From Chrysoperla carnea (lineage: Eukaryota > Arthropoda > Insecta > Neuroptera > Chrysopidae), in NCBI RefSeq assembly GCF_905475395.1, contig NC_058338.1, positions 39,963,935-40,027,934 on the forward strand: a stretch of DNA of 64,000 nucleotides. The letters run 5' to 3'. A program made the position numbers and the translations under genes. Of the stretch, positions 48,655 through 61,300 are shown in pieces. The stretch's first letter is position 1, and the number at the start of each line of letters is the position of its first letter. The notes beneath the pieces were generated by a model. That model made no database searches and was not told where the DNA came from. It was given only the letters and a program-made list of their open reading frames with translations.

Positions 48655-50438
48655 AGTTACGTTATTTTTTTAAATAATCTTTTTGTTTCAATTGTAAAAA
48701 CTACATCACCAAATTTTGTGTTTCCAATGAAATTGGGCAAGCTCATTATTTAGTATGGTGAAGTTCATATTATTCGTTTTACAAAACATACCTCATTTTT
48801 GGACAGTTCCACATAGCCACTCCGAAGTTACTGCTTTGGTAAAATGATTTTTTACTGTTCAAAGATGATGAACAAAATGATTGTGTTCAAAATTAAATAA
48901 AGCTTGGAGCAATTTCTTTCAATCGACATGCGATTATGTCCTGACGACCAATCTTTTCCTTTCAATAACTAACAAGCGATGAAATTAACTCTTCAAAGTT
49001 CCAATTAGATACAAAATAAATCAAATTATCTCAAAGCTATGATGAGAATAGGTTTTCATATAAACAGTAATTTTGAATAAAATTATTTATTTGAAGTAAA
49101 CATTTTTTCATGAAGAAAAAAAATTATATGATAGGCATTTTTATCAAACATTACAAAAAGTTAGCTTTATTATATTTAATAATTAATAAGGCAAGATAAA
49201 AGATATTTGGCACAATTTTTTATTCTTATAAAAATACTGATGATATTTTTTTTTTCTATAAAATAATAAATGCACAAGTAAAATATAATATATCCTATAA
49301 TTTTTAGTAAGTAAAATTAGACATTGCAAGGTACTCAACATAAGACTATATAATAAAATAAAAATTGTAAAAATATAAAAAAAAGATAAAATATCCAGAA
49401 TAGATAACGCTTTTTCAGATAATTTTACGTTTATTTTTTACGGACAATTATTTGGTACACAATAATTTTTGGTAATGTTTTTCAGTATCATGAAAGTTAC
49501 GTTTCTTTTGAATATATTTTAAACATAAAATTTTTTGTGGTTAATAAATTTTACTAAGCACGTATTTATGGTTGCTAAAACATTTTTTAATACAAAAATA
49601 CTTGATACAAGATCTTTGTTGCATTTACTTTTTAATTAAATTTATCTAATATGCGGCAAATGTGAAATTTTAATTTTTGAGATTTTTCCAAGAGGGAAAC
49701 ATTTTGATGTTTAAATTAGAAAAAATCTTTTTTTGTAATTTATGTTTTTTCTCCTCAATTTATTTCGGTACCGGTGAGACAAAAATACAATGCAAAAAAT
49801 GTTGAAATATTACAAAAGGTGTATCCGAAACAACTCAAATTAATCAATTTAATGCTCCAATCGATGTCTAACTACACCCATTTCATATTTGCTTCTTCAT
49901 TAATTTGACTCCTTAATTATAAAATCCTTTGGCAAATTTTAACATTGTACTAGCTCAAGAATATGATTCCAAAATAATTTTGAATAACGAAACTCAGTTT
50001 TGGTTAACAATCTTGACCAATAAACAAAACATGTTTTATTGGTCAATTAAAAATCCACATGTGTTGTATGAAACAAAAAATTTAGTATTTTCCATAAAAT
50101 TTTCTCAATTTATCTAACAAAAACAACGCGATTGCGTATTATTTTGGTGACAGTCAAAAAAAACGTAACCAAATTTTAAAATTTGAAAAATAAGTCAATA
50201 TAAAAAAATCTTTAAAAAAATAACAAAGATAAAGATTATAACCGCTGATTCTAGAATCTAGCCAATACAAAATGATACTCTTTAATTTATCAAAAATATT
50301 GATTATTATCGATTACGTATCATCAATAAAATAGCTATCTAAAAATGCGTTAAAGTAATAGAAATTCATCATAAAAGCTTTAGTAAAAAAAAATCAGTAC
50401 TACGTTAATCAGATCTACATTTAAGTAAAAAAAAATTA
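48655..50438. other. Convergent intergenic space between the acid phosphatase and EF-hand genes
   Basis: Very AT-rich, with no supported frame. The part nearest 50438 is expected to hold the 3' untranslated region of the minus-strand EF-hand gene. Possible minus-strand poly(A) signals (TTTATT on the plus strand) occur near 49220 and 49430, but I cannot choose between them. Confidence 0.5.
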
Positions 50439-51955
50439 TTAAAATTCATCATGACGTGCTAAAGCTTCACCAAAATCAGTTGCCTGTGATCCAACAAACA
50501 AATCATACTTAGCTAAAATCTCTTCTTTGGTTAATACTTCATCTTTATTTTCGTCAGCCTCGTAAATTAAATGTTTCGATTCAGCTTCAGCATGATCAAA
50601 ATCTTTTGGTGATACCCATTCACGAACTTCGTCAGCGTTTAAATATCCATCATTATTTTGATCACGGTATGCGGTAAAATGTTCTCTCTCACTTTTCACC
50701 CAATCAGGTTCAACTTCATCATCGCTACCTTTATTATACATATCTGATACGTATTCGTCCATTGAAATCTTTCCATCTCCATCAGTATCAATGTCATCCA
50801 TAGTTTCTAAAACAATAATATCAGTCATATCTTCCGTATCTTCAGGATGTAAGAATGCCTGGAATTCTTCTTTGTTTAAAAGATCGTCTCCATTTTTATC
50901 AGCCATTGTCCAACGACGTCTATCACGTTTGATCATTTTCTTGTATGAATAACCACCTTCTTCGCGTTCAAATTCTTCGGGATCCATTTCATCAGCGTAT
51001 GAATATACATTCTTTCTGTATGATTCCCAATCAATGCTTTCTTTGTTTTCGGGATTATGGACAGCCCATTGACGTTTTACATCATCTGTTATATATTTTC
51101 GCTGTGAATATTTGATCCAATCTTTTAACTCTTCATGAGTAATTTTTTTATCACCATCTTTATCAATTTTATCAACAATTATCCTATAAACAAAAAAAAA
51201 AAACTTATTTACCAAACAAAAGTGCTTAAATTAAAATAAGAGACTAGAATCCCGGGAAAATCGGTACGTAAGAGATGCCTCCGGGTTATTTAATTTTCTT
51301 TTTCCACACTAGAATTTGAAAGATGGAGTAGCTGACATCTTGAATTTTATATTAAAATGCTTAACTAATCCAGGTGAAATTAATGAAGATAATCAACAAT
51401 TGATCTAAGCAATTTCGAAATTTTATATGTAAATGAATTAAACATTGGTTATGTTAATGCCTTTGCCTTGTATTTTATCTACCCTACAATTGAGAACACC
51501 TTCGAATTTAGAGTAATATCTTCTACATAGGCATTGCAATCTGACATCATACTCTAACCGGTTTTTTGACCTGGCTCGGTCAATAGTAGTAAATATGTTA
51601 GTACTAATGTAACTTTGCTCAGAACAATTACTGATAAAATGTAACTTTGCCCAGAACAATTTTTAAATTTAGAAAAGTTCTACTGAACTCTTTATGTACG
51701 GAATTTTAACGAAAAATAATAAAATACTAACCCCAATCGTCTTCGACTTTCCTCCGGCGATAATTGATAAAATGTTTTTGCTTCATCGGTGCCCAAAAAT
51801 GCCTCATGGTCATATTCTAAGTTATGATGTTGATTTGGATAATGTTCTTGTGAACTTAAATCGTTGATTACTCGATCTTTCTTCTCATCTTGTGTTGGTA
51901 TTGCAAATACAATGGTACAAAATAAAACCAATAAAAAATTTAATGTTTGAAACAT
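50439..51955 (-). CDS. scf: Reticulocalbin/calumenin-type EF-hand protein of the secretory pathway (CREC family)
   Basis: Exon 1 is 51732-51955 and exon 2 is 50439-51183 (minus strand); the donor GTTAGT and acceptor TTATAG split a glycine codon. The product is 322 residues, normal for the family. Residues 1-18 ([18 protein letters not shown]) form a signal peptide. Six EF-hand loops follow at about 82-93 ([12 protein letters not shown]), 118-129 (degenerate, [12 protein letters not shown]), 170-181 ([12 protein letters not shown]), 207-218 ([12 protein letters not shown]), 249-260 ([12 protein letters not shown]) and 285-296 ([12 protein letters not shown]). The protein ends HDEF, an ER-retention-like signal used by calumenin. 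It should bind calcium at low affinity in the ER lumen and act with chaperones or the secretory route; the Drosophila relative is supercoiling factor/SCF. The second loop lacks the acidic first position and likely does not bind calcium. It lies head to head with RpL21. Confidence 0.93.
51184..51731 (-). other. Intron of the EF-hand gene
   Basis: A 548-base intron. It contains a 23-base direct repeat (ATGTAACTTTGC-C/T-CAGAACAATT) at about 51607 and 51639, separated by nine bases. Nothing else is seen. Confidence 0.65.
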
Positions 51956-52717
51956 GATTCTTAATTATAATTTAAAATATAATCCCAACACCCGTTTATC
52001 CCAGTTATTAGTATAATACTAAAAATGGTACACGCAATTCATTCCACATCACCAATTTAAAATCTTCTCTGATTAATATCCCAAATGTTTTAAGGCACGT
52101 TTGACAGATAAGAATGACGCTTTTTGATTTATTATTTATTACTTTGCAGCATCTCTTTCTAATAGTAATAATACAAATCAATTCAAAATAAATTTTATTT
52201 TATTTTCAATTGATTAAATTGGGTCAATTGTCTAATGAATTAGATCTATTAGATCTGATAGATCTATCTAAATATTGTAAATTATTATAAAGATAAAAAT
52301 AATTTTTTCTTATAAAAAAAATTTAATGAAATTCCATTTATAATTTTTCATACCTTTTTCAATTTCATTAATTACTCGTTAACGGTAATCTGTTCAAAAA
52401 TATTTTTTGCAAATTATTTAATAAAAATTTTTGTAAATAAATTTAAAAATCCCGCTTTTATCCCATTTTCTGTAAATCTAAGAATTATTTTCAATTATTT
52501 TTTACAAAATTTCAAATTCATTTAATTTATGTTATTATATAAATAAAATATTTAAAAAAAATTTAAGTAGAAGTGAATATGAGGAATATCGGTTTTAAAG
52601 TAACCACCACTTTTTTCTGTGAATATGACTATTACTGATCTGAAAAAACACATTTAAAAATACCGCTTTCATTTATACAGAAAAAGAAACATAAGTAGGT
52701 GGCTCTACTGTTGTGTT
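51956..52717. promoter_or_regulatory. Divergent promoter region between the EF-hand gene and RpL21
   Basis: About 760 bases separate the EF-hand start codon (minus strand, 51955) and the presumed RpL21 transcription start (52718). The sequence is AT-rich. Palindromic AGATCT-type blocks cluster at about 52240-52265 (TTAGATCTATTAGATCTGAT). No TATA box is clearly placed for RpL21, as is usual for ribosomal protein genes. Shared regulation is an inference from the layout. Confidence 0.45.
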
Positions 52718-52758
52718 CTTCCTGTTCTTTTAATAAATCGGACTGTAAAAACGTGAAG
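52718..52758 (+). promoter_or_regulatory. Presumed first, non-coding exon of RpL21 with a TOP-like start
   Basis: A pyrimidine run CTTCCTGTTCTTTT begins at 52718, the kind of 5' terminal oligopyrimidine start used by ribosomal protein mRNAs for growth-dependent translation. It ends at AAG before GTTTGT, a usable donor, and the acceptor TTTCAG at 52955-52960 lies just before the coding exon. The exact start site is inferred. Confidence 0.5.
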
Positions 52759-52967
52759 GTTTGTATTTATTTCAATTGTAAATTAAATAAATTAATTAAT
52801 ATAAATCAATATATACGCCTGTAATTATTACAATTTAATTGTAATTTCAATTTCTTTCGTTATTTAAAAGATTTGTTAAATTTTAATAAAATTAATTTTA
52901 CATTGTGTACACGTGTTTGTTGTGGTTAAGTTAATAATTCGTCTGTAAATTTTATTTCAGAAACAAA

Positions 52968-55514
52968 ATGACAAACTCAAAAGGTTATCGTCGTGGTACG
53001 AGAGATTTGTTCTCCCGAAGATTTAGGCGGCATGGAGTTATTCCACTTTCTACGTATATGAAAGTATACAAAGTTGGGGATATCGTTGACATTAAGGTAT
53101 TGTACCGAGTTTTATTTCTCTTACGTATACATTAATTATGAATTCAATTTGCGATAATTTTTTTTTTAAAACAACTTGGGATTTTCATTATAATTTCATA
53201 AAATTATTAAAAAATTTGTATTGTATAGTGTGTCACAAAAAAGGGTAGGTTCCAGAGTAAAAAGAAAGCTATAGTAAATATAAATTTTCATAAAGTTTTA
53301 GATGAACTCAGGATGTCTAAATACCTTTTTTTTATGCTAATATAAAAAAAATTTCGACTTTACGTTTACAAGTTATCTAGAAACAGATATTTTTCAAATT
53401 TATATTCATAAATAGACTATGTGGCAGATATACGGCATAATTTTTTGTTCGGAATAAACTGTAACTCCTGGCAATCGGAATTCAAATCCTGGGATTAACC
53501 AGGATGGCGATCTACCTGGAAATATCAATGAATTTTGAAATTCTGGCAAAGAAAGTAAAGTAATCTTGGTATAGATCAGAGTAAATGATACAAAAATACT
53601 AAGTTTTCAGAATTGCATTCTAAAAACCTGATTTTTCATCGCCATCTTAGTATATAGTATACTAAGTCCATTTTAACTACAAAATCAGCGGTTTTTATTA
53701 GAATTGTTAGATCATTTCGCTCTTAAAGCGGTAGATCCAGTAAAAAAAAAACAGTGGATTCGCATTTTTACTCAAACATTTCTTAATTCAGTAAATTAAC
53801 GTAACGTAGTTTAAATTATTTATTATTAAATCTGTCGAATGTCTAGACATGATCAGTTTTATACGATACAAAAGGCTAAATAGGCGACGAAGTTTGTACT
53901 CCTTATATAGGTACATGGTACATTACTCATTTTTTAAATACATACACATGGGGACTAAATGTTTGGAGAGCTTCTATTATCATTTTCTGTATAGACATTA
54001 ATTCAATCTATTGATTGAATATTTATGTTTTTGTTTTTTTTTATGTTTTAAAATAATATTAAATACTAGCTGGGAACTACCCGCTTTGCTGGGCAACATC
54101 CCCACTTGCACCCCTCCCTCCACATTTCCTTGCGTTGGATAACAGTTTTGTAATGTACACGTCATGCTCTTTTATTTGATACCCCACTTAGGTATATTTG
54201 TAAATATTCGATATTTCCTTCCCACTTTCTCGCTACACCTTTCTACCCTCCGAAGGTTAAAAAAATTTCTAAATGTAATTTAAAACATTCTGACCAAGTT
54301 TTGAACTATTAAAAGCCATAATTGAAAAATATGAATTTTTTATTCATGAACACCCCCGCAACCCCCCTTGTGGGTGGAATTTCGTAAAATCCGTTCTTAG
54401 CTGACCTCTACTTGGCAAAAGGAATATTCCTCCCAAATTTCAAGTCTCTAGGTCTTATAGTTCCAGAGATATCGTGATGAGTGACTATCTATATCTATAG
54501 AAAGTCTCCTATATATTTATAGATGATTATTATTATAAATTTTTAATAACAAATTTAAAAAATGCAAATACAATTGTTTTTAAAAGCAATAGACTAAGGA
54601 AAACAAGAGAAAGGCGGTACAATTAATCAAAAACACGAAATCTGACTAAACCAGTTTTGGGTTTGATTTATCAGAATATGAGCAAAATTGAATTATATAT
54701 TTTTCAAATAGTAAAATACCAAATGATACCTCAAAAACGACCAGAAAATTTGTGCAATAATTGTGGAAAAGTCGAGAAATTTCAAATGATCAATTCGATT
54801 GTCACCCTGTTAACGCTTATAAACTTTGAAGTATTTTGAGCCAGTGCAAAAAAAACGATAGACTAATTATACTAGTTTATCATATTTGCTTCGTAAAGAT
54901 GCATTAAAAAATCCTGTAAAATTTCACATTTATATATAAAAAGATAATTACCACATGTTTCTTGTTCAAACACGGAAATATTGTTATAACTCTGTCAAAA
55001 TTCGATTTCGAATATTATTTCTTATTGGCTTAAGTTGCGGTTAATTCTATTCAATTTGTCAGAATAATTTCGATGAGAATCCCAAAATTTTTTGTAACGC
55101 TCGATTAACTAACAATTTATTAGCAAAAATATTTTTCATAATGAGTAATTGTTTTATTTACAGGGTAATGGTGCAGTCCAAAAAGGTATGCCACACAAGG
55201 CTTATCATGGTAAGACAGGTCGTGTATTCAACGTTACTCCACATGCATTAGGTGTGATTGTAAATAAACGTGTACGAGGCAGAATAATCCCAAAAAGAAT
55301 AAACATTCGTATTGAACACGTAAATCACTCAAAATGTAGACAGGACTTTTTAACTCGCGTAAAACAAAACGAAAAACTTCGTAAACAAGCACGCGCAAAG
55401 AATGTCCGAGTTGTATTGAAACGGGAACCAGATCAACCACGACCAGCACACATTGTCAGCGGCAGAGAAGCGCCCATTCAATTAGCGCCAATTCCATATG
55501 AATTTATTGCTTAA
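52968..55514 (+). CDS. RpL21: 60S ribosomal protein L21 (eL21)
   Basis: Coding exons 52968-53096 (43 codons) and 55164-55514 (116 codons plus TAA) join in phase 0 across GTATTG and TTACAG to give 159 residues, the usual eukaryotic eL21 length. It begins [20 protein letters not shown] and contains the conserved [37 protein letters not shown], and [15 protein letters not shown] blocks, ending in a PIPYEFIA tail. The protein is a basic component of the large ribosomal subunit. Start choice is firm: ATG follows directly on the TTTCAG acceptor with the short leader AAACAAA. Poly(A) signal AATAAA at 55537. The intron between coding exons is 2.07 kb and holds a transposon fragment. Confidence 0.97.
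53097..55163 (+). other. RpL21 intron 2
   Basis: It contains the mobile element fragment at 54064-54530. The remaining parts (53100-54060 and 54530-55160) are AT-rich with no supported feature. Ribosomal protein introns often host snoRNAs; a GTGATGA at about 54475 was considered as box C, but no matching box D with closing stem was found. Confidence 0.65.
54064..54530 (+). mobile_element. Retroelement-type fragment in the RpL21 intron
   Basis: Begins ACTAGCTGGGAACTACCCGC and TTTGCTGGGCAACATCCCCA, a sequence type frequent at the start of short interspersed and truncated non-LTR elements in insects (ctagctg-n-acccGC-n-TTTGCtGGG). It ends near 'gagatatcgtgatgagtgactat' and a short AT tract, as is usual at their 3' ends. 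No frame. It is related in style to the element nested at 56990-57404. Confidence 0.6.
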
Positions 55515-55536
55515 ATTATGTTTAATGTAACATCTT

Positions 55537-55542
55537 AATAAA
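55537..55542 (+). promoter_or_regulatory. Poly(A) signal of RpL21
   Basis: AATAAA lies 22 bases after the TAA stop, typical of the very short 3' untranslated regions of ribosomal protein genes. Confidence 0.75.
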
Positions 55543-56583
55543 AAATTTATATTTAAATTGCATTTCATTATTCCATCATTCAAAATCTTTAAATTTCAGG
55601 TATAATTCCATAACGGGCTGATATTAACTCGTTTACTTGCAACGACTGTTGTTTGCCCGGTAAGAGTGTTTAATGGGAAAAGCGATTGCTCAATTTAAGT
55701 GCTAAGAGTAATTTATTTCACGTGTTTTGGTTGGAATTTCTATCGGCAGAAAGTACTAGGGTCAAGATAAGAAGATATTAAATTTGAAGACGTCTAAATC
55801 GCTCCCTAGAGACGTCGTTCCACAAATTAAAATGTTTTGCTTATAATTGCAAACACTAAATTAAATAATCGATATTTGCTGTGCTAATCTCTGGTGGAGC
55901 AGTTTAGACCTCACACGTTTAGTAACTTCTGTCACGGTCAATGGGGTTAGATTGATCAACCATTTGTTTGGTTGGCAGGATTTACTTTTTATAGCCATCA
56001 TGTCAATTGTAAGAAATCGTTCCAACATAAATTTTATCCCGATTATATTTTTCACGTTCCCTCTGACGTGAGAATTAAAGTAACGTTTTAGTTTCTCCAT
56101 AGTTTCTTTGTTGCTGAAAATTTGATCTGATCGACATTTGAATCACCAATAAAGAAAATAAAACAAAATTTCTATGGTCTACGGATAAGTTTTAATTCCT
56201 ATGAAAATTATTTTTTGTTTTTTTGCGATTGTTAATTTAGCAGTATATACTCTGTTCGGATATTTATCTTATTTTTTTTGTTTGTTAAAAAAATAATTTG
56301 ATGGAGAGTGTTCTTAGCTATGTTAAAAAATTTGTTTTGTTTGGAGAGATTCCCAAAGAAAAACCTTCATTTGTCGGAGTTTTTTTAAATTTTGTAAATT
56401 TCTCTTGTTTCCTTAGAAAATTACTTCCAATATTATTTATTCTTTGCTTGTAACTTAATCGACCCATGCTTGTTTAAAATTTGTTTGCTCGGTTTTTGCT
56501 GTATGTTTGCCTAAGACCTATGGTTCAAGAAACCAAGAATGTAAGGGCATGTTTCGCAAAGTGTATTTTGAGACAAATTATTA
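55543..56583. other. Downstream flank of RpL21, nothing firm
   Basis: AT-rich. A minus-strand frame of 79 codons at 55861-56100 has a somewhat even composition, but no motif or splice context supports it. Confidence 0.5.
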
Positions 56584-56989
56584 CAAAGTTACAGTGGTGG
56601 ATTTACACTAGGGGCTTTCGGGGCTAGTGCCCAGGGCGGCAAATTTTCTAGGGCGGCAAAATTTGGAAAGTGGAAAAAAATTTCTTTTATAGTCATCAAA
56701 AGATCTCTATAGGAATTTTTTATTCTTTCAATTAATCATTTATTATTTAGGGGATAATTTAAGAAATTCAACTTATACATTATTTGTCAAATCGAAAGTG
56801 GGTAAATTATAATTTTGGCACCTTAAGTAAAAATTAATCTTCGAAATAATTGAATTAATTTATTTTCTTGAAGATTTGATATAGTAATATTTGATTTTTT
56901 CTTTTTTTGGAATCTAAAAATTTTAATTCGGATTTTCTTTTTGAAAAATTAACGACGTTTTTGGGTTATTCTATATTTAAGAAAAAAAA

Positions 56990-57298
56990 TATCTGGATGA
57001 CCGAGCTTTGCTCGGTTATTCGCCAATAGATGTCAGCAAGAGTCATATTTTTCACTTTAGACTACTCAAACGCCTCCTTTTTGTTATGTTATAATTTGCA
57101 TTGTATTTCATTAACTACGTTATACACCAATAGATGTCAGGCACAGTCCTATTTTACATTGTATGTTTCAATTTTTCATGAAAAGACGGATAAAACGACA
57201 TTTCTGATAAATGAAACCTAGCTAGATCGACTTATCGCCCCAAAAAACCCCTACCTACTCATTTTCATGAAAATCGTTGGAGCCATTTCCAAGATCGT

Positions 57299-57371
<73 letters not shown>

Positions 57372-57404
57372 AGAATTGCTCGTTTAAATATATAAGATAA
57401 GATA
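56990..57404 (+). mobile_element. Element nested in the hAT copy, ending in a (TA)n tract
   Basis: Begins ATCTGGATGACCGAGCTTTG CTCGG, which forms a short hairpin (CCGAGC/GCTCGG), and contains 'ttatcgccccaaaaaacccc' and 'atgaaaatcgttggagcc'. After a long TA repeat it ends CAAGAATTGCTCGTTTAA. This arrangement is widespread in insect genomes as a short non-autonomous element; whether it is LINE-derived or Helitron-like cannot be settled by eye. Its position inside the hAT element shows that it arrived later. Confidence 0.65.
57300..57369. repeat. (TA)n microsatellite
   Basis: About 35 uninterrupted TA units inside the nested element. Likely to be variable in length between individuals. Confidence 0.95.
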
Positions 57405-58090
57405 AACTTTAATTAATAAATGAATTTTGTGTGATGGGGCGGCATTTATTCGACTGCCCAAGGGCGGCAAAATTTTAAATCCGGCCCTGCAAAGTTAATA
57501 AATATATTTGAGTTTTATGTTTTTCAAGGATCTTATGCTTATAATTTAGGCTTTAGCTATCCTTTAGTAAGAACCTAATTTCCTTAGTACCTTGGTTCGT
57601 ATCTAGCATTGTCCCGATTAACTTTTAATTAAATAAATATAAAAAATATATGCCGAAATAACATTGTTTTAAGTATTTTTTAAGTAGGAAAGTGGGACTA
57701 ACACAATTTTTTTTGTGAAATAACATGTTCTCCTAATACAAAATCTTATAAAATTTGATTTAACAAGAAATTTCCATGTACAACAAAAAAGCAAGCAAAA
57801 TAAGTATTTTTTTTAATATTTTGTAATAGGCGAATATGTTATAAAAAAGTGGGATAAAATATATAACATGTTCTCCTATAATAAACTTTCAAATTTTAGT
57901 CTCAACGAGCGATTATTTTAATTTTATAAATACAAATTTTAATATTTTGAGAATATGAATGAAATAAACTACATGACATGTTCTCCTATTAAAACGTTTC
58001 AAATTTTAGCATAATCAAACAAACCATTTTTGTACATATTTTTAATATTTTGTAAGAGAACATGATTTTAAAGAATGAGATATATTTATG

Positions 58091-58206
58091 ATTATTTAAA
58101 TTCCCACCCCCTGACAGAATAGTGATTTATGACATATGTATAACTGTTATATTACTTAAATTCCCACCCCCTGACAAAATAGTGATTTATGACATATAAC
58201 TGTTAT
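58091..58206 (+). repeat. Tandem duplication, unit about 60 bp
   Basis: Two copies, starting at 58091 and 58151, share AAATTCCCACCCCCTGACA and ATAGTGATTTATGACATAT. The second copy lacks a 'tgta' present in the first. Confidence 0.88.
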
Positions 58207-58312
58207 TTATAGCAAGAGGACGGAGTATATAGATAATTTAAACTATAAAAATAAAAAGAGTGAAAAGATTTAACATCAGGAAAAATTCATTTAATTTAAA
58301 AGTATAAATCTT

Positions 58313-58390
58313 AACCACACCAGGATACGAACTATCGTACCTTGAGTTAAGAGGCAAGTGCTATACCGATACAGCCACCCAGCTTATTTG
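58313..58390 (-). repeat. tRNA-like SINE fragment
   Basis: On the minus strand GGGTGGCTGTATCGGTATAG resembles a D-arm with box A, and GATAGTTCGTATCCTGG resembles a T-arm with box B, about 35 bases apart. A middle stem CTTG/CAAG is possible, but the loop is too long for a normal anticodon, so this is treated as tRNA-derived. Confidence 0.5.
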
Positions 58391-61300
58391 TTACCATATT
58401 ATTAATTTAATACTTACCTTTACTAAATACATAATTAATTAACTGATAGTTTTGTTCTGAAAGAAAAAATAGGATTAAAAAATAAAAACAAAATTTAAAA
58501 TATATAACGATTTTTATTTATTTATAACCACAAAAAAAATGTACATTTTTTCATAAAACAAATGTACAGGTAAACCTCTCCGATATACCGTAACGTGTCC
58601 GTCCTTATACTTCACGGAATGGAATTGGGTTGGAGGAAAGAATTAATATAATTTAAAAAATAATAAATTTTTTATTTTTTTTATTTGAAAAAACGAAGAA
58701 CATTACAAATCAAACAATCTTACAATAAAAGATATTTTAACAGTTTCCAAAAATATCAAGTAAGCTAAACATTTCCATTTGACCCTGAAGAACAATGTAT
58801 GGGAAAATGATGATTTGATGGATTTTGGAGATCCACTTATTATATATATTATTTAAAAAAATACATATAAAGTGGACATTAAATACACATATTAAGAATA
58901 ATTATTCTATGTATATATCCATCCAATCAGACCATAAAATATATTTAGCTATTTTGTTTAATTTTTATTATTTATTTAATCAGTTTTTTTTTTTTACATT
59001 ATGATAAAATTTTATTATCAATTTGTTAATTTCGGCACGCGAAACGATTTAAAATTTTCATAAATATATTTTATATATATTATATATTTAATTTGTAGAA
59101 TGTGTATACGTATTTGTCGTTTTTTTCGAAAATAAAGAAAAAACGTTTTTATTTCCTTTTGATATATTTTTTAAGCTATATTCGATTTAATTTCTTGCAA
59201 CTTTTAAAGCGCATGAACAAAACTAAATATAAAATATGTAACAAGTTATTATTAGATTTGCATATAAATATACGTACATTACACAATTTTTCTTTTCAAT
59301 TTGAATCCCTGATCACTTTTTGAACAAAAATTTGTGCAAACGATTCTTAGAAATTTAGCTGTAATTCCAATTTCATTTCACAATTCTTTTTATTGCTTGA
59401 ATTTCATACGCAACTTGAAGTAAGATTTTACGATAGTCTAAACTATTTCAAGTAATTTTGACTAGGTGTCTTCCAAAATTATTAAAATTCAACAATAAAG
59501 TGAAATATGACTTTAAAAAAAGATATTTCGCTTAAAAAATTTTTATTGTGTACTATGCTATTATATTAAAAAGTACATTTTTATCATTCCTAATTTGGTT
59601 TATCTATTGCGCGAAAGGAGCATCAAGATATTAAAATATTGATATTGCTTTTCGACAAAAATTTTAGCCTGTTTCAATCTATCAATGGTAAATAATACTG
59701 AATAGAAATTGAAAAATGATGCAGGGATTAGTTACTTTTCCTTGAATTTATAGCGAATAAAAATCAATGTGATTCGGTCAAGATACAACAAAAGTGATAT
59801 TTTGCACATTATCGAAAGCCATTATGACATTTTAGATTTTGATTTTTGTCCCTTCTGCGCTCGCTGCACAAAGTGCTAATATAGATAAGATTTTTTTGCC
59901 GTGTGGTAAAATTCACTATAAATTAAAGTGAATCTAGTCCGTACACCATTTATTAACTTTATTCCAATTATAAAAATTAAGGATAAGATGAAATACACGT
60001 TAGAATGTCCAAAATATGAAAAATATAACGTTTACTTTCTAAAAAAATTAGCATATTAATCAAAGTAGTTTAAGTATAAATTGTTTAATTTTAGGCATAT
60101 TTCAAAAGCAGAAATCACTACTGGTTTTTTTATTAATCACTATTAACTTAATTACTAATTTTGTTATAATTCTGCTTGAAATGGAAGCTTCATAATGTAC
60201 ACTTGGAAAACAATTTTATAAAATCTTCATATTAAAATTAAGATAATTTCTGAAAAATACTAATGCTAGGTCGACACATCATGGCTATACGAGTCGTGAG
60301 ATTACAATACTGCACTTCAGAGTCTTCAATCGAGAATATGTACAACATATTAACGAATATCGGTACTGATCACATATGTTGTCTTCCCAAATGCCAAAAC
60401 TATGATCTAAACAACTCGGAAGAATATTAAGATACCGAAAAATGATCTGTGTAAAGTTGTGGAAACGATAAGGCATAATATGAATGTCCAATATTTAACT
60501 TGGACGTCATTTTCAAGGCAAAACATAATTCATAGTTTAAGTTTTTTAAATTGAACTTCATTTTTTATTACAGATTTGTTTTCTTGGAGAAAAAACTAAC
60601 ATAATAAATAATTTTCAAACTTTAAGAGAATATTTACAGATTAATACAATTAAAGATTTAAAAACTTGATCTTCGTTTTTCCTTGAAAATGGCTTTCAAT
60701 GTCAAATCATGGGTCACTATTTTATGCCTTAAAATTTGTACAACTTTTATTACCGTCATTTTTAACTGTATTCTTGGTACACCTTAATATATAGACTGAA
60801 TAGTAGATTGCCTAATAAAAGTAACTTTTTTACTTATATGACAAACTAAATAAAATTTAATTTATAAATTATTGAAAGGTGTCTTATTGTACTGCCCAGA
60901 ACAATTCAAATTTTGAAACATTACCACCACAGCCCATTTCAACCTAGCATAATCACTAATATTAAAAAAATGATCGTGAATACAATGAATTGAAATTTAG
61001 CTATATTTTTAAATATATAAACTAATAATAAATACAGGGATTCATTGACAATAATAATAATACTAAACAAAAAAAAAAAAAAACAAAAAAGAGAAAAATT
61101 GAATAACAAAAATATAATAAAAAATAGAAAACAAAAACGAATAATAATCTACTTTTAATAATAAGTGTAGTACATGTTTATATGTCTTTGAGCCCATACA
61201 AGCTAAAAAATACAATATTAATACTAAGATGGTGTTCAAAAAGAGCGTGATAAATTTTTTTTTTATTCTTTGATATACAATATTACTTTTAAACTACAGC

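Larger units (their letters stand above)
56592..57489. mobile_element. hAT-type DNA transposon remnant with 8-bp target duplication, disrupted by a nested element
   Basis: The left end is CAGTGGTGGATTTA and the right end is the inverse complement of CAGGGCCGGATTTA. The flanks are the 8-base duplication CAAAGTTA (56584-56591 and 57490-57497). Subterminal AGGGCGGCAAATTTTCTAGG and GGGCGGCAAAATTT blocks are repeated at both ends. The element has no transposase frame. A second element with its own (TA)n end sits inside it at about 56990-57404. Confidence 0.85.

Noticed and set aside
50439-51215. Minus-strand frame taken to its own first ATG at 51215
   Set aside because: The first 32 bases are intron (poly-T run and TTATAG acceptor); the real exon begins at 51183 and joins the signal-peptide exon.
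54470-54490. GTGATGA as snoRNA box C in the RpL21 intron
   Set aside because: It lies inside a transposon-type fragment and no box D or terminal stem was found at a proper distance.
55149-55163. MFYLQ start upstream of the second RpL21 coding exon
   Set aside because: It is the intron end (TTTACAG); the L21 N-terminus is encoded at 52968-53096.
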